NCBI RefSeq assembly: GCF_900177735.1
Contig: NZ_FXBB01000004.1
Span: forward strand, 1 to 64,000
Source of the DNA: Dethiosulfovibrio salsuginis
GTDB lineage: Bacteria > Synergistota > Synergistia > Synergistales > Dethiosulfovibrionaceae
Length of the DNA: 64,000 nt
Direction of reading: 5' to 3'
Part shown: piece after piece, positions 1 to 8,330 of the stretch
Layout: each line of letters opens with the position of its first letter
Numbering within the stretch: the stretch's first letter is position 1
Position numbers and translations under genes: made by a program
The notes under the pieces: generated by a model
Told to the model about the DNA's origin: nothing
The model's database searches: none
Seen by the model: the letters and a program-made list of their open reading frames with translations, nothing else

Positions 1-171
1 ATCCTCTCTGCCAGGTGCGGCTTTGCCGGACAATCTGAGCTCTTTTCTCCAGTTGTAGAGCGTGGTTACCGTTATTCCGGTTTCCTGAGATAATCTAGGA
101 ATGGATATGTTTTCCGGTGGCATCATTCTGCTCTGGATAGCCTCTTTTTGCTCTTTGCTGTACTTAGCCAT
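1..171 (-). CDS. IS3-type transposase orfA, N-terminal part (cut by window edge)
   Basis: Fifty-seven residues are visible, beginning MAKYSKEQKEAIQSRMMPPE. The run that follows (ISIPRLSQETGITVTTLYNW) is the helix-turn-helix typical of the small DNA-binding OrfA protein of IS3-like elements. The start is supported by a GGAGG ribosome site a few bases upstream on the minus strand. The reading frame is still open at base 1, so the rest of OrfA and any OrfB lie outside the window. It follows a glycan operon whose last glycosyltransferase is frameshifted, which suits decay or insertion at the end of the operon. The family call is from recognition; the exact IS name cannot be given. Confidence 0.75.
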   Translation of the reverse strand, partial: MAKYSKEQKEAIQSRMMPPENISIPRLSQETGITVTTLYNWRKELRLSGKAAPGRED

Positions 172-283
172 ATGTCGCACCTCCAGGGGGTCTCGCTTGA
201 TTTTTCAAACTATTGTATCATGCGACATCTATTTTGATATGTAGTGTGGCTGCTATCAGATAAATACGGAATAATGCTGTTCT

Positions 284-1248
284 TTAGACCTTTCCTGTCA
301 GTGTTTTTTTTATAAAATAAAAGTGCCGTGCAATACATAAGATATTGTTTTTAATTAAAAAAAGAAACATTTTTTGATGGATAGGAATTGAGCTAAGGTA
401 CTTGTTTTTGTGCCATTCGGGGTATCTTTTTATCCTTTGTTCTAGATATTTGCTCAGACTTGAACTCGTTTCTTTTGTTAGCTTTGACATCATTGATTGA
501 TATAGTATTTTTTGAATGAATAAAAATTCAACCTCTTTGGGGTAGTCTTGAAGCAGCTCTTCCTCCACTATTCTAAAAGCTGAAGCACTCTCATCTTTTT
601 GTGTGGAATGTATGGAATGTGTAAGCGAATCTCCGCGTTGAAAGTAACCATAGAGTGCTTTTTGAAGATATCCAAAGTCAAGACACTTTGAAATAGCTAA
701 TTTATTGAATACAAAATCTTCATGACGCATTGTAGGAGGAAATTTGACTTGATTGTCTGTTATGATGCTTTTTCTGTATAATTTACCACAAACTCCTCCT
801 GATGAGAGTGCTATTGCTATCTCCTTGGAGATGATAACTTCATTTTTAAAGGGAAGAGTTTTGAGGTATGTTTTTTTTTGTTTTTTACTGATAGTGCATC
901 GAAAAACAGGCAGTCTATCGGTTTAGTGGCTATTATTTTATTTAATTTTTCTATGGCATTACTGGTCAGTGTGTCATCAGAATCAAGAAAAAGAATGAAC
1001 TCTCCTTTTGCACTTTTTATCCCTAAGTTTCTAGCTCCACCTGGACCTATATTTTGGGGGGATGCTAGTATCTGGACTTTTTCTTTGTTTTTTAATTTAA
1101 ATTCTTTTATTAGATGTAGTGTGCTGTCATTAGAGTTGTCATCTACAAAAACGATCTCAAAGTTCTGGTCTGTCTGCATTTGAAGACTTTTTATTGTGTT
1201 TAATAAAAAACGCTCTGAGTTGTGTGTCGGTATTATGATTGATATCAT
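284..1248 (-). pseudogene. GT2 glycosyltransferase broken by a -1 frameshift
   Basis: The upstream part (1248 down to 817) encodes a GT-A glycosyltransferase start: MISIIIPTHNSERFLLNTIK, then FVDDNS and FLDSDD nucleotide/metal-binding motifs. It then runs into a stop at 817-819. The continuation lies in the -1 frame: reading on from about base 850 gives VCGKLYRKSII and then MRHEDFVFNK, the GK-LYR and HEDF signatures of the second half of the same family, to a stop at 284. Together the two parts are about 320 codons, normal for the family. The switch falls on T-TTA-AAA (850-844 on the minus strand), so one base was probably lost from an A or T run; ribosomal slippage is less likely. It overlaps the epimerase stop by 4 bp and is AT-rich compared with its neighbours. 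Confidence 0.82.
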
Positions 1249-2189
1249 GACTTAGACTTTCCGAATTGGGCTATCCCCTTAGTTATTTCTGTTGTAGGGG
1301 AGTATCTTATTATTTTTTTGGCTTTCCTAACATCCGCCCAGGTCTGTGGCACATCTCCCGGTTGGGTTGGCTGTCTGTCTATGATGGCCTTTATCCCCAG
1401 GGTCTGCTCTATAGCCTCTATCATCTCCGCCAGGCTCACTGTTTTGTTGTTGCCCAGGTTTATGACTTCGTAGAGGGTTTTATCGTAGTCCATGGCGGAT
1501 CTTATGCCCTTTACTATGTCCTCTACGTAGGTATAGTCTCTTCTGGTGCTTCCGTCTCCGTAAACCGGTATTGGCTTGCCCTCTTTTATGAGCTTTGTGA
1601 ATTTATGTATAGCAAGGTCAGGCCTCTGTCTCGGTCCGTAGACGGTGAAAAACCTGAGTGCTAAAAATCTTATGCCGTAGAGATGGCTGTAGACGTGTCC
1701 CATTAGCTCTCCGCTTACTTTGGTCGAGGCGTAGGGGCTTATAGGCATCAGTACGTGATCGTCCTCGCTCCACGGTACGTTAGGATTTATGCCGTAGACG
1801 CTGGAGGACGATGCGAACACGAATTGCTTTATATTCCTCTCTTTGGCGAACTCGAGCATGTTCTGTGTCCCTGTTACGTTTACCTCCTGATATCCTACAG
1901 GATCCTGTATGGAGGGCCTTACCCCCGCCTTGGCGGCCAGATGGACTATTACGTCGTAGCTGTCGTTCAGCTTCTCCCTCAGGCCCGGCAGGTTACGGAT
2001 GTCCTCCTCCACCAGACGATATTTTGGGTTATCTCTGTGAGGGGCTATGTTGGACAGCTTGATCGATTTGTCGTAAAAGGGGTCGAAGTTGTCCACTACG
2101 GTGACTTTCCAGCCCTGATCCATGAGCAGGTCCACCAGATGGCTTCCGATGAACCCCGCTCCCCCTGTGACTAGACAGTGTTTCGTCAC
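1245..2189 (-). CDS. UDP-glucuronate 4-epimerase-like SDR
   Basis: An extended short-chain dehydrogenase of about 314 residues that should interconvert UDP-glucuronate and UDP-galacturonate in the cytoplasm. The N-terminal NAD-binding motif is GGAGFIGSH. HLAAKAGVR follows, then SSSSVYG and the catalytic pair in YASTK; RFFTVYGPRQRPD is typical of the glucuronate epimerase (CapI) branch. The start used is a GTG at 2189, which has GGGAGG eight bases upstream and overlaps the stop of the UDP-glucose dehydrogenase gene (GTGA), suggesting translational coupling. The neighbouring dehydrogenase makes its substrate, which supports the glucuronate assignment over UDP-glucose 4-epimerase. Confidence 0.85.
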   Translation of the reverse strand: MTKHCLVTGGAGFIGSHLVDLLMDQGWKVTVVDNFDPFYDKSIKLSNIAPHRDNPKYRLVEEDIRNLPGLREKLNDSYDVIVHLAAKAGVRPSIQDPVGYQEVNVTGTQNMLEFAKERNIKQFVFASSSSVYGINPNVPWSEDDHVLMPISPYASTKVSGELMGHVYSHLYGIRFLALRFFTVYGPRQRPDLAIHKFTKLIKEGKPIPVYGDGSTRRDYTYVEDIVKGIRSAMDYDKTLYEVINLGNNKTVSLAEMIEAIEQTLGIKAIIDRQPTQPGDVPQTWADVRKAKKIIRYSPTTEITKGIAQFGKSKS

Positions 2190-3517
2190 AGAACACACCT
2201 CCCTATGCCGTGATAGACGAATCCCATGGCGTTCATCTGCTCCGGGTTATACTGGTTCCTTCCGTCGAAGATGACGTCTCCTGCCATTAGCTCTTTCATC
2301 CTATCGAACTCGGGACGACGGAAGGGAAGCCATTCGGTCAGGAGGAGGAGACCATCGGCGTTTTCCAGTGCCTGATAGTTGTCCTCGCAGTAGATTATAC
2401 TGTCGGTCTTTGGAAGCTCGGCTTTTGCGTTTTCCTGTCCCACCGGGTCGTAGGCCCTTACGGTGGCCCCTTTTTCCAACAGCCAGGGTATTATGTCCAA
2501 AGCGGGGGCTTCTCTAACGTCGTCGGTGTTAGGTTTAAAGCTCAAGCCCCATACCGCCAAGGTCTTTCCCGTAAGGTCGCCGTCGTAGTGGTTTAATACC
2601 TTCTGATAGAACCACTCTCTCTGGGTTTTGTTTATCTCCTCCACCGACTCCAGAAGGGTCATAGGGCTTTGGTTTTCTATGCCCGAGTGGATAAGGGCCT
2701 TTACGTCTTTAGGGAAGCAGGATCCGCCGTATCCCACACCGGGGTAGAGGAATGCCGAGCCGATTCGGCTGTCGCTTCCCATACCGTGACGCACCTGGTC
2801 TATGTCCGCTCCGACTTTCTCGCAGAACCTTGCTAGCTGGTTCATGAAGCTGATCCTGGTGGCAAGCATAGAGTTGGAGGCGTATTTGGTCAGCTCCGCA
2901 GAGGGTATGGACATGGATATTATCCTGTTTTCCCTCATGCAGAAAGGGGAGAAAAGCTCTTTCAGAAGCTCGGCTGTTCTGCTGTTTTGGGTTCCTACGA
3001 CGATACGGTCGGGTTTCATGAAGTCATCTATGGCCGACCCCTCTTTGAGGAACTCCGGGCAGAAGGCCACGTCGAAGTCCAGATCCTTACGATCTCTGGA
3101 GGCGATCTCCTGGGATATGTGACCGGCGATTTTCTCCGTTGTCCCTACGGGAATGGTGGATTTTGCCACGACGATTTTGTAGTTTTCCATGGAGGCCCCG
3201 ATCTGTTTTGCGGCGTTGAATACGTAGGATAGATCGGCGGAGCCGTCCTCCCCAGGAGGGGTTCCAACAGCTATAAATACGAACAGACTGTCATCCAAAG
3301 CCTCTTTAAGGTCGGTGGTGAACTGAAGCCTTCCCTGCTTTACGTTTCTGGCGACTATGTCCTCCAGCCCTGGCTCGTATATTGGGATCTCTCCGTTTTG
3401 GAGCTTCTCTATCTTCCTCTGGTCCACGTCCACACACCAGACGTGGTTTCCAACCTCCGCCAGGCAGGTTCCGGTGACGAGACCTACATATCCTGTTCCT
3501 ATCATGCATATGCGCAT
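2186..3517 (-). CDS. ugd: UDP-glucose 6-dehydrogenase
   Basis: The protein has 443 residues, the usual length for the family. It oxidises UDP-glucose twice with NAD to give UDP-glucuronate. The Rossmann motif GTGYVGL is at residues 7-13, EFLKEGSA lies in the middle, and the catalytic cysteine is in GGSCFPKD (about Cys267). The C-terminal domain contains WGLSFKPNTDDVREAP. It lies in the exopolysaccharide operon just upstream of the UDP-glucuronate epimerase and overlaps it by four bases, so the two act in sequence to supply uronic acids for the polymer. A second, different nucleotide-sugar dehydrogenase (25708-27027) serves another pathway in this window. Confidence 0.93.
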   Translation of the reverse strand: MRICMIGTGYVGLVTGTCLAEVGNHVWCVDVDQRKIEKLQNGEIPIYEPGLEDIVARNVKQGRLQFTTDLKEALDDSLFVFIAVGTPPGEDGSADLSYVFNAAKQIGASMENYKIVVAKSTIPVGTTEKIAGHISQEIASRDRKDLDFDVAFCPEFLKEGSAIDDFMKPDRIVVGTQNSRTAELLKELFSPFCMRENRIISMSIPSAELTKYASNSMLATRISFMNQLARFCEKVGADIDQVRHGMGSDSRIGSAFLYPGVGYGGSCFPKDVKALIHSGIENQSPMTLLESVEEINKTQREWFYQKVLNHYDGDLTGKTLAVWGLSFKPNTDDVREAPALDIIPWLLEKGATVRAYDPVGQENAKAELPKTDSIIYCEDNYQALENADGLLLLTEWLPFRRPEFDRMKELMAGDVIFDGRNQYNPEQMNAMGFVYHGIGRCVL

Positions 3518-3520
3518 ACT

Positions 3521-4798
3521 TTATTTAACCTCCGATTTTTTTAATGACACAGGTATTGTGTACATAGCCCTTTTCCCCTCAAAGACTCCATCTACACATA
3601 TAGCATCACCCCTACGATTCCATCGAGGATGTAAATCGCATCTGACGTCGTTGTCATATTTGAATGGGTTATACATGGATGCAATCTCTTTATACGTACC
3701 TGCTGTAGGCTCCAATACCATTACTTTAGATGTCCTAGTTCTGTCTGGGTATGTGTCTGTTATTACCATCGATCTGTCTGGAGAATAGCTAGGATGTCCA
3801 TCCCACACGAGAGTAGGCCATAAATGCTTGTAGTTATGGGTCTTGTCTTCAAGAAGGAAGTAACCGTCGACTTTATTCTTTCTTAAATATCCCAATATAA
3901 AATTATCGTCTTTCCATGTGCAATGTGAAATCATGTCATCATCACTTAGATTAAAAAGATCGCTACCATCTATGTTAGCGGTTAGAAGCCTAGAATATTT
4001 TCGTCCTTTGTTTATCCAGCGGTGTATAAACATAAACCTATTCCCACTTGGGGAAATTGATAAATGATTTACTTTGTGCTCTGCTCCAATCATTTCATCT
4101 CTTTTGTCGATATTCATTAGGTCTTTATATGTAAAAATTCCCTTCATCTTTTTTGTGCTTATGTCTACAGACCATATGCAAAAACCGTCGGGTATTAGTT
4201 TCTTTGCGGTTACATCAGGTTTGTTTATGTATCCATATCCAGGGCGTAATCTGTTCAATCTATAGAAATCAAGCGTTAGGGCGGTTTTGCCATCTTGCGA
4301 TATAGAGTAAATAGGGGCTGGTATTACTTCCTCTTCTTTTGATTTTACGTTTAGGATGACAGAGCAAGGACGCTTATCTCTGAATGTGTTGAATATAATC
4401 TTGCTACTGAAGTCTGGTCCAAGCCATTGAAGCATACATCCTTGCTGCACGTTCCAAGAGGTTGTCGAAGCAATTGTAGTGCTTTTGTCGTCTTTTGAAT
4501 CTACTATGACTATCTCAGATTGGACGTCAGAGGCAGGATAGCGATGTGTGTCGACTGTTTTTAGGGATAACAAATAACGGTCTGTGGCATCCCAGGGGGA
4601 TTTGTCGTAATAGCCAAAAAAATACTCGAAATCGTCACCAGGGGTAACACGTTTTACACTTCCGTTAACTTTGCATTTTTTAGGCGAGAGGAGGATCGAT
4701 GTTATTTGATAAAGCCTCTTTAGACCTTTTTTTATCTTGGGGTTTTTATTTAGAGCAGCACTTAGCTTGCTCTCTGCTTTTTTTAGCTTTTTAATCAT
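3521..4798 (-). CDS. Putative beta-propeller protein of a polysaccharide locus
   Basis: A 425-residue protein with no clear signal peptide. Its spaced motifs resemble propeller blades: YFFGYYDKSPWD near residue 75, then SISQDGKTALTL, LSISPSGNRFMFIHRW and HPSYSPDRSMVITDTYPD. They recall TolB-type and oligogalacturonide-lyase-like propellers, but I cannot assign an enzyme activity. It is translated just ahead of ugd with a gap of only 3 bp, and its start has a GAGGTGAC ribosome site. Base composition is more AT-rich than ugd and the epimerase downstream, as is the preceding GT2 gene, suggesting a strain-specific cassette. A role in modifying or sensing uronic-acid-containing polymer is inference from context only. 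Confidence 0.6.
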   Translation of the reverse strand: MIKKLKKAESKLSAALNKNPKIKKGLKRLYQITSILLSPKKCKVNGSVKRVTPGDDFEYFFGYYDKSPWDATDRYLLSLKTVDTHRYPASDVQSEIVIVDSKDDKSTTIASTTSWNVQQGCMLQWLGPDFSSKIIFNTFRDKRPCSVILNVKSKEEEVIPAPIYSISQDGKTALTLDFYRLNRLRPGYGYINKPDVTAKKLIPDGFCIWSVDISTKKMKGIFTYKDLMNIDKRDEMIGAEHKVNHLSISPSGNRFMFIHRWINKGRKYSRLLTANIDGSDLFNLSDDDMISHCTWKDDNFILGYLRKNKVDGYFLLEDKTHNYKHLWPTLVWDGHPSYSPDRSMVITDTYPDRTRTSKVMVLEPTAGTYKEIASMYNPFKYDNDVRCDLHPRWNRRGDAICVDGVFEGKRAMYTIPVSLKKSEVK

Positions 4799-4833
4799 TC
4801 ACTTTGTCACCTCTTCTATTGGCTACGCCTTTA

Positions 4834-5655
4834 TTATCTAAGATTGCCGTATCCCCACTCCCTTATACTGTGGGGTAGCATTCTGAAGATGATAGCAATA
4901 ACTTTTAATGCGTTTAGTTTTGGTGACCAAGTGTTATACGAAAATCTTGCTTTTACTTGTCGCATGATCCTGCTTTTTTCTGATCGTTTTTTTATCATGT
5001 TATCCGTTCGAAAAAGCAGTAAGGGTAGAGGTAAGTTCGCTATCTTGACATTGTTTTTAAGCGCCCTTCCCCACAGTTCTAGGTCCTGATCTGATTTAAA
5101 GTTTTCGGAGTACATGCCTGTTTTGCTGAATACACTTCGTCTAAATACAACAGTTGGGTGTATCAGTGGATTCCTAAAGTGAAACCAAGCCTCAATATCT
5201 TTTTGTGCAGTTGGCATTTTTTTGAGAAATAAATCTTTTTGGTTTTTGTAGTTACCGTTTTTGAACTCAAGGGCCCAAGACCCTAAAATATCCACACAGG
5301 GATTTTTTTCCATATAAGAGATTTGTAGCTCAATTCTTTGAGGTAGTGCAATATCGTCGGAGTCCATTCTGGCGTAGTATTTAGTTTTTGTCTGTGCAAT
5401 GGACCTGTTTAGACTGTATGCGAGTCCACAGTTTTTTTTGTTTACTATGAGAGTCATGTTGTTAGATTCAAGGTATTTTTTTATGATTCTAGCTTTCGAC
5501 TCAGAGACTTCTCCGTCTTGAATAAGATGGATTTCTGAAGGGGTAACGGTTTGGTTGAGTATCGATTTTATAGCCTGCTCAAGATGATTGTTAGGCACTC
5601 CTTCGTGAAAAGGTATGCCTAGAGTCACCATCGCACTCAATTCTGCTTTTCTCAT
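4834..5655 (-). CDS. Family 2 glycosyltransferase
   Basis: A 273-residue GT-A glycosyltransferase expected to add a sugar to the lipid-linked repeat at the inner face of the membrane. After the N-terminal strand VTLGIPFHEG come HLIQDGE, the NCGLAYSLNRSI segment and the metal-binding motif ARMDSDDIALPQR. DQDLELWGRAL near the C-terminal third is the usual acceptor-side signature. The ATG overlaps the stop of the initiating transferase gene (ATGA), so the genes are translationally coupled. Donor and acceptor sugars cannot be read from the sequence. AT-rich like the next gene downstream. Confidence 0.87.
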   Translation of the reverse strand: MRKAELSAMVTLGIPFHEGVPNNHLEQAIKSILNQTVTPSEIHLIQDGEVSESKARIIKKYLESNNMTLIVNKKNCGLAYSLNRSIAQTKTKYYARMDSDDIALPQRIELQISYMEKNPCVDILGSWALEFKNGNYKNQKDLFLKKMPTAQKDIEAWFHFRNPLIHPTVVFRRSVFSKTGMYSENFKSDQDLELWGRALKNNVKIANLPLPLLLFRTDNMIKKRSEKSRIMRQVKARFSYNTWSPKLNALKVIAIIFRMLPHSIREWGYGNLR

Positions 5656-6974
5656 CTCGCTCCCCTCATTCCCAACATGGTCTCAACGGTCTTCAGGCCG
5701 ATCTGGAGGTTTAGCAGTAGCGACCTGTTCTTTACGTAGTAAAGGTCGTATTCCAGTTTCTTTCTGGTTTCCGTTACGTCTGCTGCGTAGGTGAAGTTTA
5801 TCTGGGCCCAGCCTGTTATGCCAGGTCTTATTCTGTGACGATATTCGTAGAACGGTATCTCTTCTCTGAAGCTCTTTACGAACTCCGGTTGCTCTGGTCT
5901 TGGGCCTATAAGGCTCATAGAGCCTGTGAGTACGTCCCAGAACTGAGGCAGTTCGTCCAGTCTTGTTTTCCTTATGAACCTGCCAACTTTGGTTATTCTG
6001 CTCTGCTCCTGGTTTGCGAAGGCCGCTTCTTGGGGTTTTTCCTTGGTCATGCTTCTGAACTTGTGCAAGGTGTAGATCCTGCCGTCTTTTCCGATTCTCC
6101 GTTGGGTAAAGATAACCGGAAAGCCCGAGGAGGCCGCTACAGCTATGGCCGTGGGGATCATGAGTATCATTCCTACCGTCATTCCCACAAGCCCTGCCAG
6201 TATGTCGCTGATCCTCTGAGGTTTGTCGTTTATCTCCCTGCTGAGACATATATGGTAGTAGTCCGAGTATTCCATGAGAAGCTCATGGGGAATTCTGCCT
6301 AGATACTTTTCCGCCAGTTCCGGGAGAAAGATGGTTTCGATGCCTTTGTGTCGGAGGGCGGATATCAGGGAGGTCTGTCCTTCCTCCGAGGAGAAGGAGC
6401 TGTCCGCCAGTATGATGATCTGGGTCTGCCCTTTTAGGTTTATTGCTTCCTGTATGGATTTTTCGTTAGGCTCGCAGTAGGCCACCGGAAGTAGCTTCCT
6501 GACGAGTTTTTCCGAGATCTCCATCATAATAGGGTGCCACTTTGCCTTTTGGCCGACTATAATCGCCCTCTTGCAGGGCAGGAGATATCTGAGGCCCTTA
6601 GATATTATCCATCTGGCTAGGCTCGCTATCGATGCAAAGCCCAGCCAGATGGTCGCAAACTCAATTTTGGAAAGTATTCGGAGGTAGTTAGGGACGGTGT
6701 AGAGGGTTCCTATTCCCACCAGGATGACCGCTACCGACGATCCTATGAAGACCCTGAACATAGACTCTCCTTTTCGGCTTTGAGATAACGACTCAAAGTC
6801 GTAGCACCGGCAGGCGTAGAGAGAGAGTATTATAGCCACCAGCAACGTCCCCCACTGGATTGGGTGGCTAAGTATCTGGGTTAATGTCGTAGAGCCTACG
6901 GTTGCCACCAGAAGAAATGTTATTCCGTCCAGGGCGAGAAGGCCCCACTTCACAAAAGCTATGTACTTTGCCAC
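5652..6974 (-). CDS. WbaP-type polyprenyl-phosphate sugar-1-phosphate transferase
   Basis: This membrane enzyme of about 440 residues should start the repeat unit by moving a sugar phosphate from a UDP-sugar onto undecaprenyl phosphate. The N-terminal part has several hydrophobic segments and a central nucleotide-binding-like domain (KRAIIVGQKAKW). The catalytic C-terminal domain follows a transmembrane helix and contains FTQRRIGKDGRIY, HKFRSM, KTRLDELPQFW, SLIGPRPEQPEF and RPGITGWAQ. Three in-frame GTG codons occur at 6983, 6977 and 6974. AAGGAG overlaps the first, so the third (spacing 8) or second is favoured. It lies between the chain-length gene and a GT2, the usual order in Wzy-type loci. 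A second, short PglC-like enzyme is at 42033-42653. Confidence 0.9.
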   Translation of the reverse strand: MAKYIAFVKWGLLALDGITFLLVATVGSTTLTQILSHPIQWGTLLVAIILSLYACRCYDFESLSQSRKGESMFRVFIGSSVAVILVGIGTLYTVPNYLRILSKIEFATIWLGFASIASLARWIISKGLRYLLPCKRAIIVGQKAKWHPIMMEISEKLVRKLLPVAYCEPNEKSIQEAINLKGQTQIIILADSSFSSEEGQTSLISALRHKGIETIFLPELAEKYLGRIPHELLMEYSDYYHICLSREINDKPQRISDILAGLVGMTVGMILMIPTAIAVAASSGFPVIFTQRRIGKDGRIYTLHKFRSMTKEKPQEAAFANQEQSRITKVGRFIRKTRLDELPQFWDVLTGSMSLIGPRPEQPEFVKSFREEIPFYEYRHRIRPGITGWAQINFTYAADVTETRKKLEYDLYYVKNRSLLLNLQIGLKTVETMLGMRGAR

Positions 6975-6990
6975 CACAAACACTCCTTGT

Positions 6991-8316
6991 CTAGCTTTTT
7001 TTGCCGCCGAATATCCTCAGGCTCCTCTTCAACTCGTCCATCTTTGCCTTTCTCTCCGGGTCCGACTGGGCGTTGGAGGCGAACTCCTTCAGGAAGGCTC
7101 CGAACACCCCTATAAATCCTCCAAGCACCGTGGCGAGGACGACTATCAGCTTTTTCTTTGGTTTGTCCTTCAGCTCCGGTGTTTCCGCCTTGCTCAGCAC
7201 CTGGACCACGCTTGGCTCCTGGGCCTCGGAGATTCTGGCGCTTTCGTACTGTTTTAGGAGCATTCCGTAGAGTGTTTCGTGGAACTTGAGGTCTCTCATT
7301 AGCCTCAAATATTCCAGCCCTGCGTCGGGCAGGTCCTTCAGGGATATGTCCGATGGCGAGGTGGAGCCCGTGCTGGCCTCCATCCTCTGGAGCTGCTGTC
7401 TAAGGCTCGATAGCTCCGCCTGTAGCTGTTTTACCCTAGGGTTGTTGGCTGTGGCGAAGGTTTGGGTGGACCTCAGCTCAACCTCTTTTGCCGTAACCTG
7501 GGCTCTTAGCTTTGTCAGGCTCTCCACCACCGCCGAGGCCTGGTCTCCGACGTTCAGTATGCCCGTCCTTATCTGATATTCCGACAGCTTTTGCTCCGAC
7601 GCCAGCAGGTTGAGCTGAGACTCTTTGACCTGCTCTTCCAGGAACAGCCTCTGTTGGGATGCCTGACTAAAGGCCAGGCTCTGCATGATGGTCTGGAGCT
7701 GATCCACGTAGCTGTTGGCTATGGCAGCTGCCATGTCCGGCGAAGTGTCGGATACCGAGATGGTTATTATTCCGCTCTTTGCGTCGGCTGTGGCGGAGGT
7801 CGCCCCTGACAGGCTGTTCCTGATGTCGGTCCTGAGTATCTTTTTGCCCTCTCCCTCGCCGTCACCCTCAGGAGACAGGGCCTTGACTATTGGGGAGATT
7901 ATGTTCCCCAGGGTCTCCTTTACCGTCTCTACCGCTGGGTGAGAGGGTTTCGGCTGTCGGTTCATCAGGTCGAATTGGTCTATCACTTTGTCCAGCACCG
8001 GACGGCTTTTGGTTATGGCTACCAGTAGGTCGCTGGGGGTCTTCACCCCCATCATTCCTGCGGCGAAGTCGGGAACTCCCATCTGGGCCAGTGCCGCCAT
8101 GGCCCCTGATCCTCCGCTTTGTGGTGGGATCACCTGGGTGTCCGCCTTGTAGATAGGTGTGGCTACCAGTGCGTAGACTATTGACAGCAGGGCGAAGATA
8201 GTGGTGGTCTTTATTATAAACCCCTTCCTCCTGGCGAGAACCAGGAGGAGGTCTAGGAGGTCTATTTCGTCCTCGTCGTAGTAGGGGTCCTGTCTTTCTA
8301 TGGGTTTGTCTTCCAT
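6991..8316 (-). CDS. Wzz-type chain-length determinant / polysaccharide co-polymerase
   Basis: A 441-residue inner-membrane protein that should set polysaccharide chain length and couple the cytoplasmic machinery to the exporter. An acidic cytoplasmic start (EDEIDLLDLLLVLARRK) leads into a first transmembrane helix near residues 34-55. A long periplasmic region with coiled-coil heptads (about 210-320) follows, and a second helix near residues 388-408 is preceded by KPKKKLIVVLATV. No BY-kinase Walker motifs are attached at the C terminus, so this is the kinase-less form. It is 14 bp downstream of the exporter gene. Confidence 0.88.
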   Translation of the reverse strand: MEDKPIERQDPYYDEDEIDLLDLLLVLARRKGFIIKTTTIFALLSIVYALVATPIYKADTQVIPPQSGGSGAMAALAQMGVPDFAAGMMGVKTPSDLLVAITKSRPVLDKVIDQFDLMNRQPKPSHPAVETVKETLGNIISPIVKALSPEGDGEGEGKKILRTDIRNSLSGATSATADAKSGIITISVSDTSPDMAAAIANSYVDQLQTIMQSLAFSQASQQRLFLEEQVKESQLNLLASEQKLSEYQIRTGILNVGDQASAVVESLTKLRAQVTAKEVELRSTQTFATANNPRVKQLQAELSSLRQQLQRMEASTGSTSPSDISLKDLPDAGLEYLRLMRDLKFHETLYGMLLKQYESARISEAQEPSVVQVLSKAETPELKDKPKKKLIVVLATVLGGFIGVFGAFLKEFASNAQSDPERKAKMDELKRSLRIFGGKKS

Positions 8317-8330
8317 TCGAGCTGTCCTCT

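Noticed and set aside
844-850. Programmed ribosomal frameshifting in the GT2 gene
   Set aside because: The heptamer fits, but no strong downstream stem or upstream ribosome-like stimulator is evident, and GT2 enzymes are not known to need it; a one-base loss is simpler.
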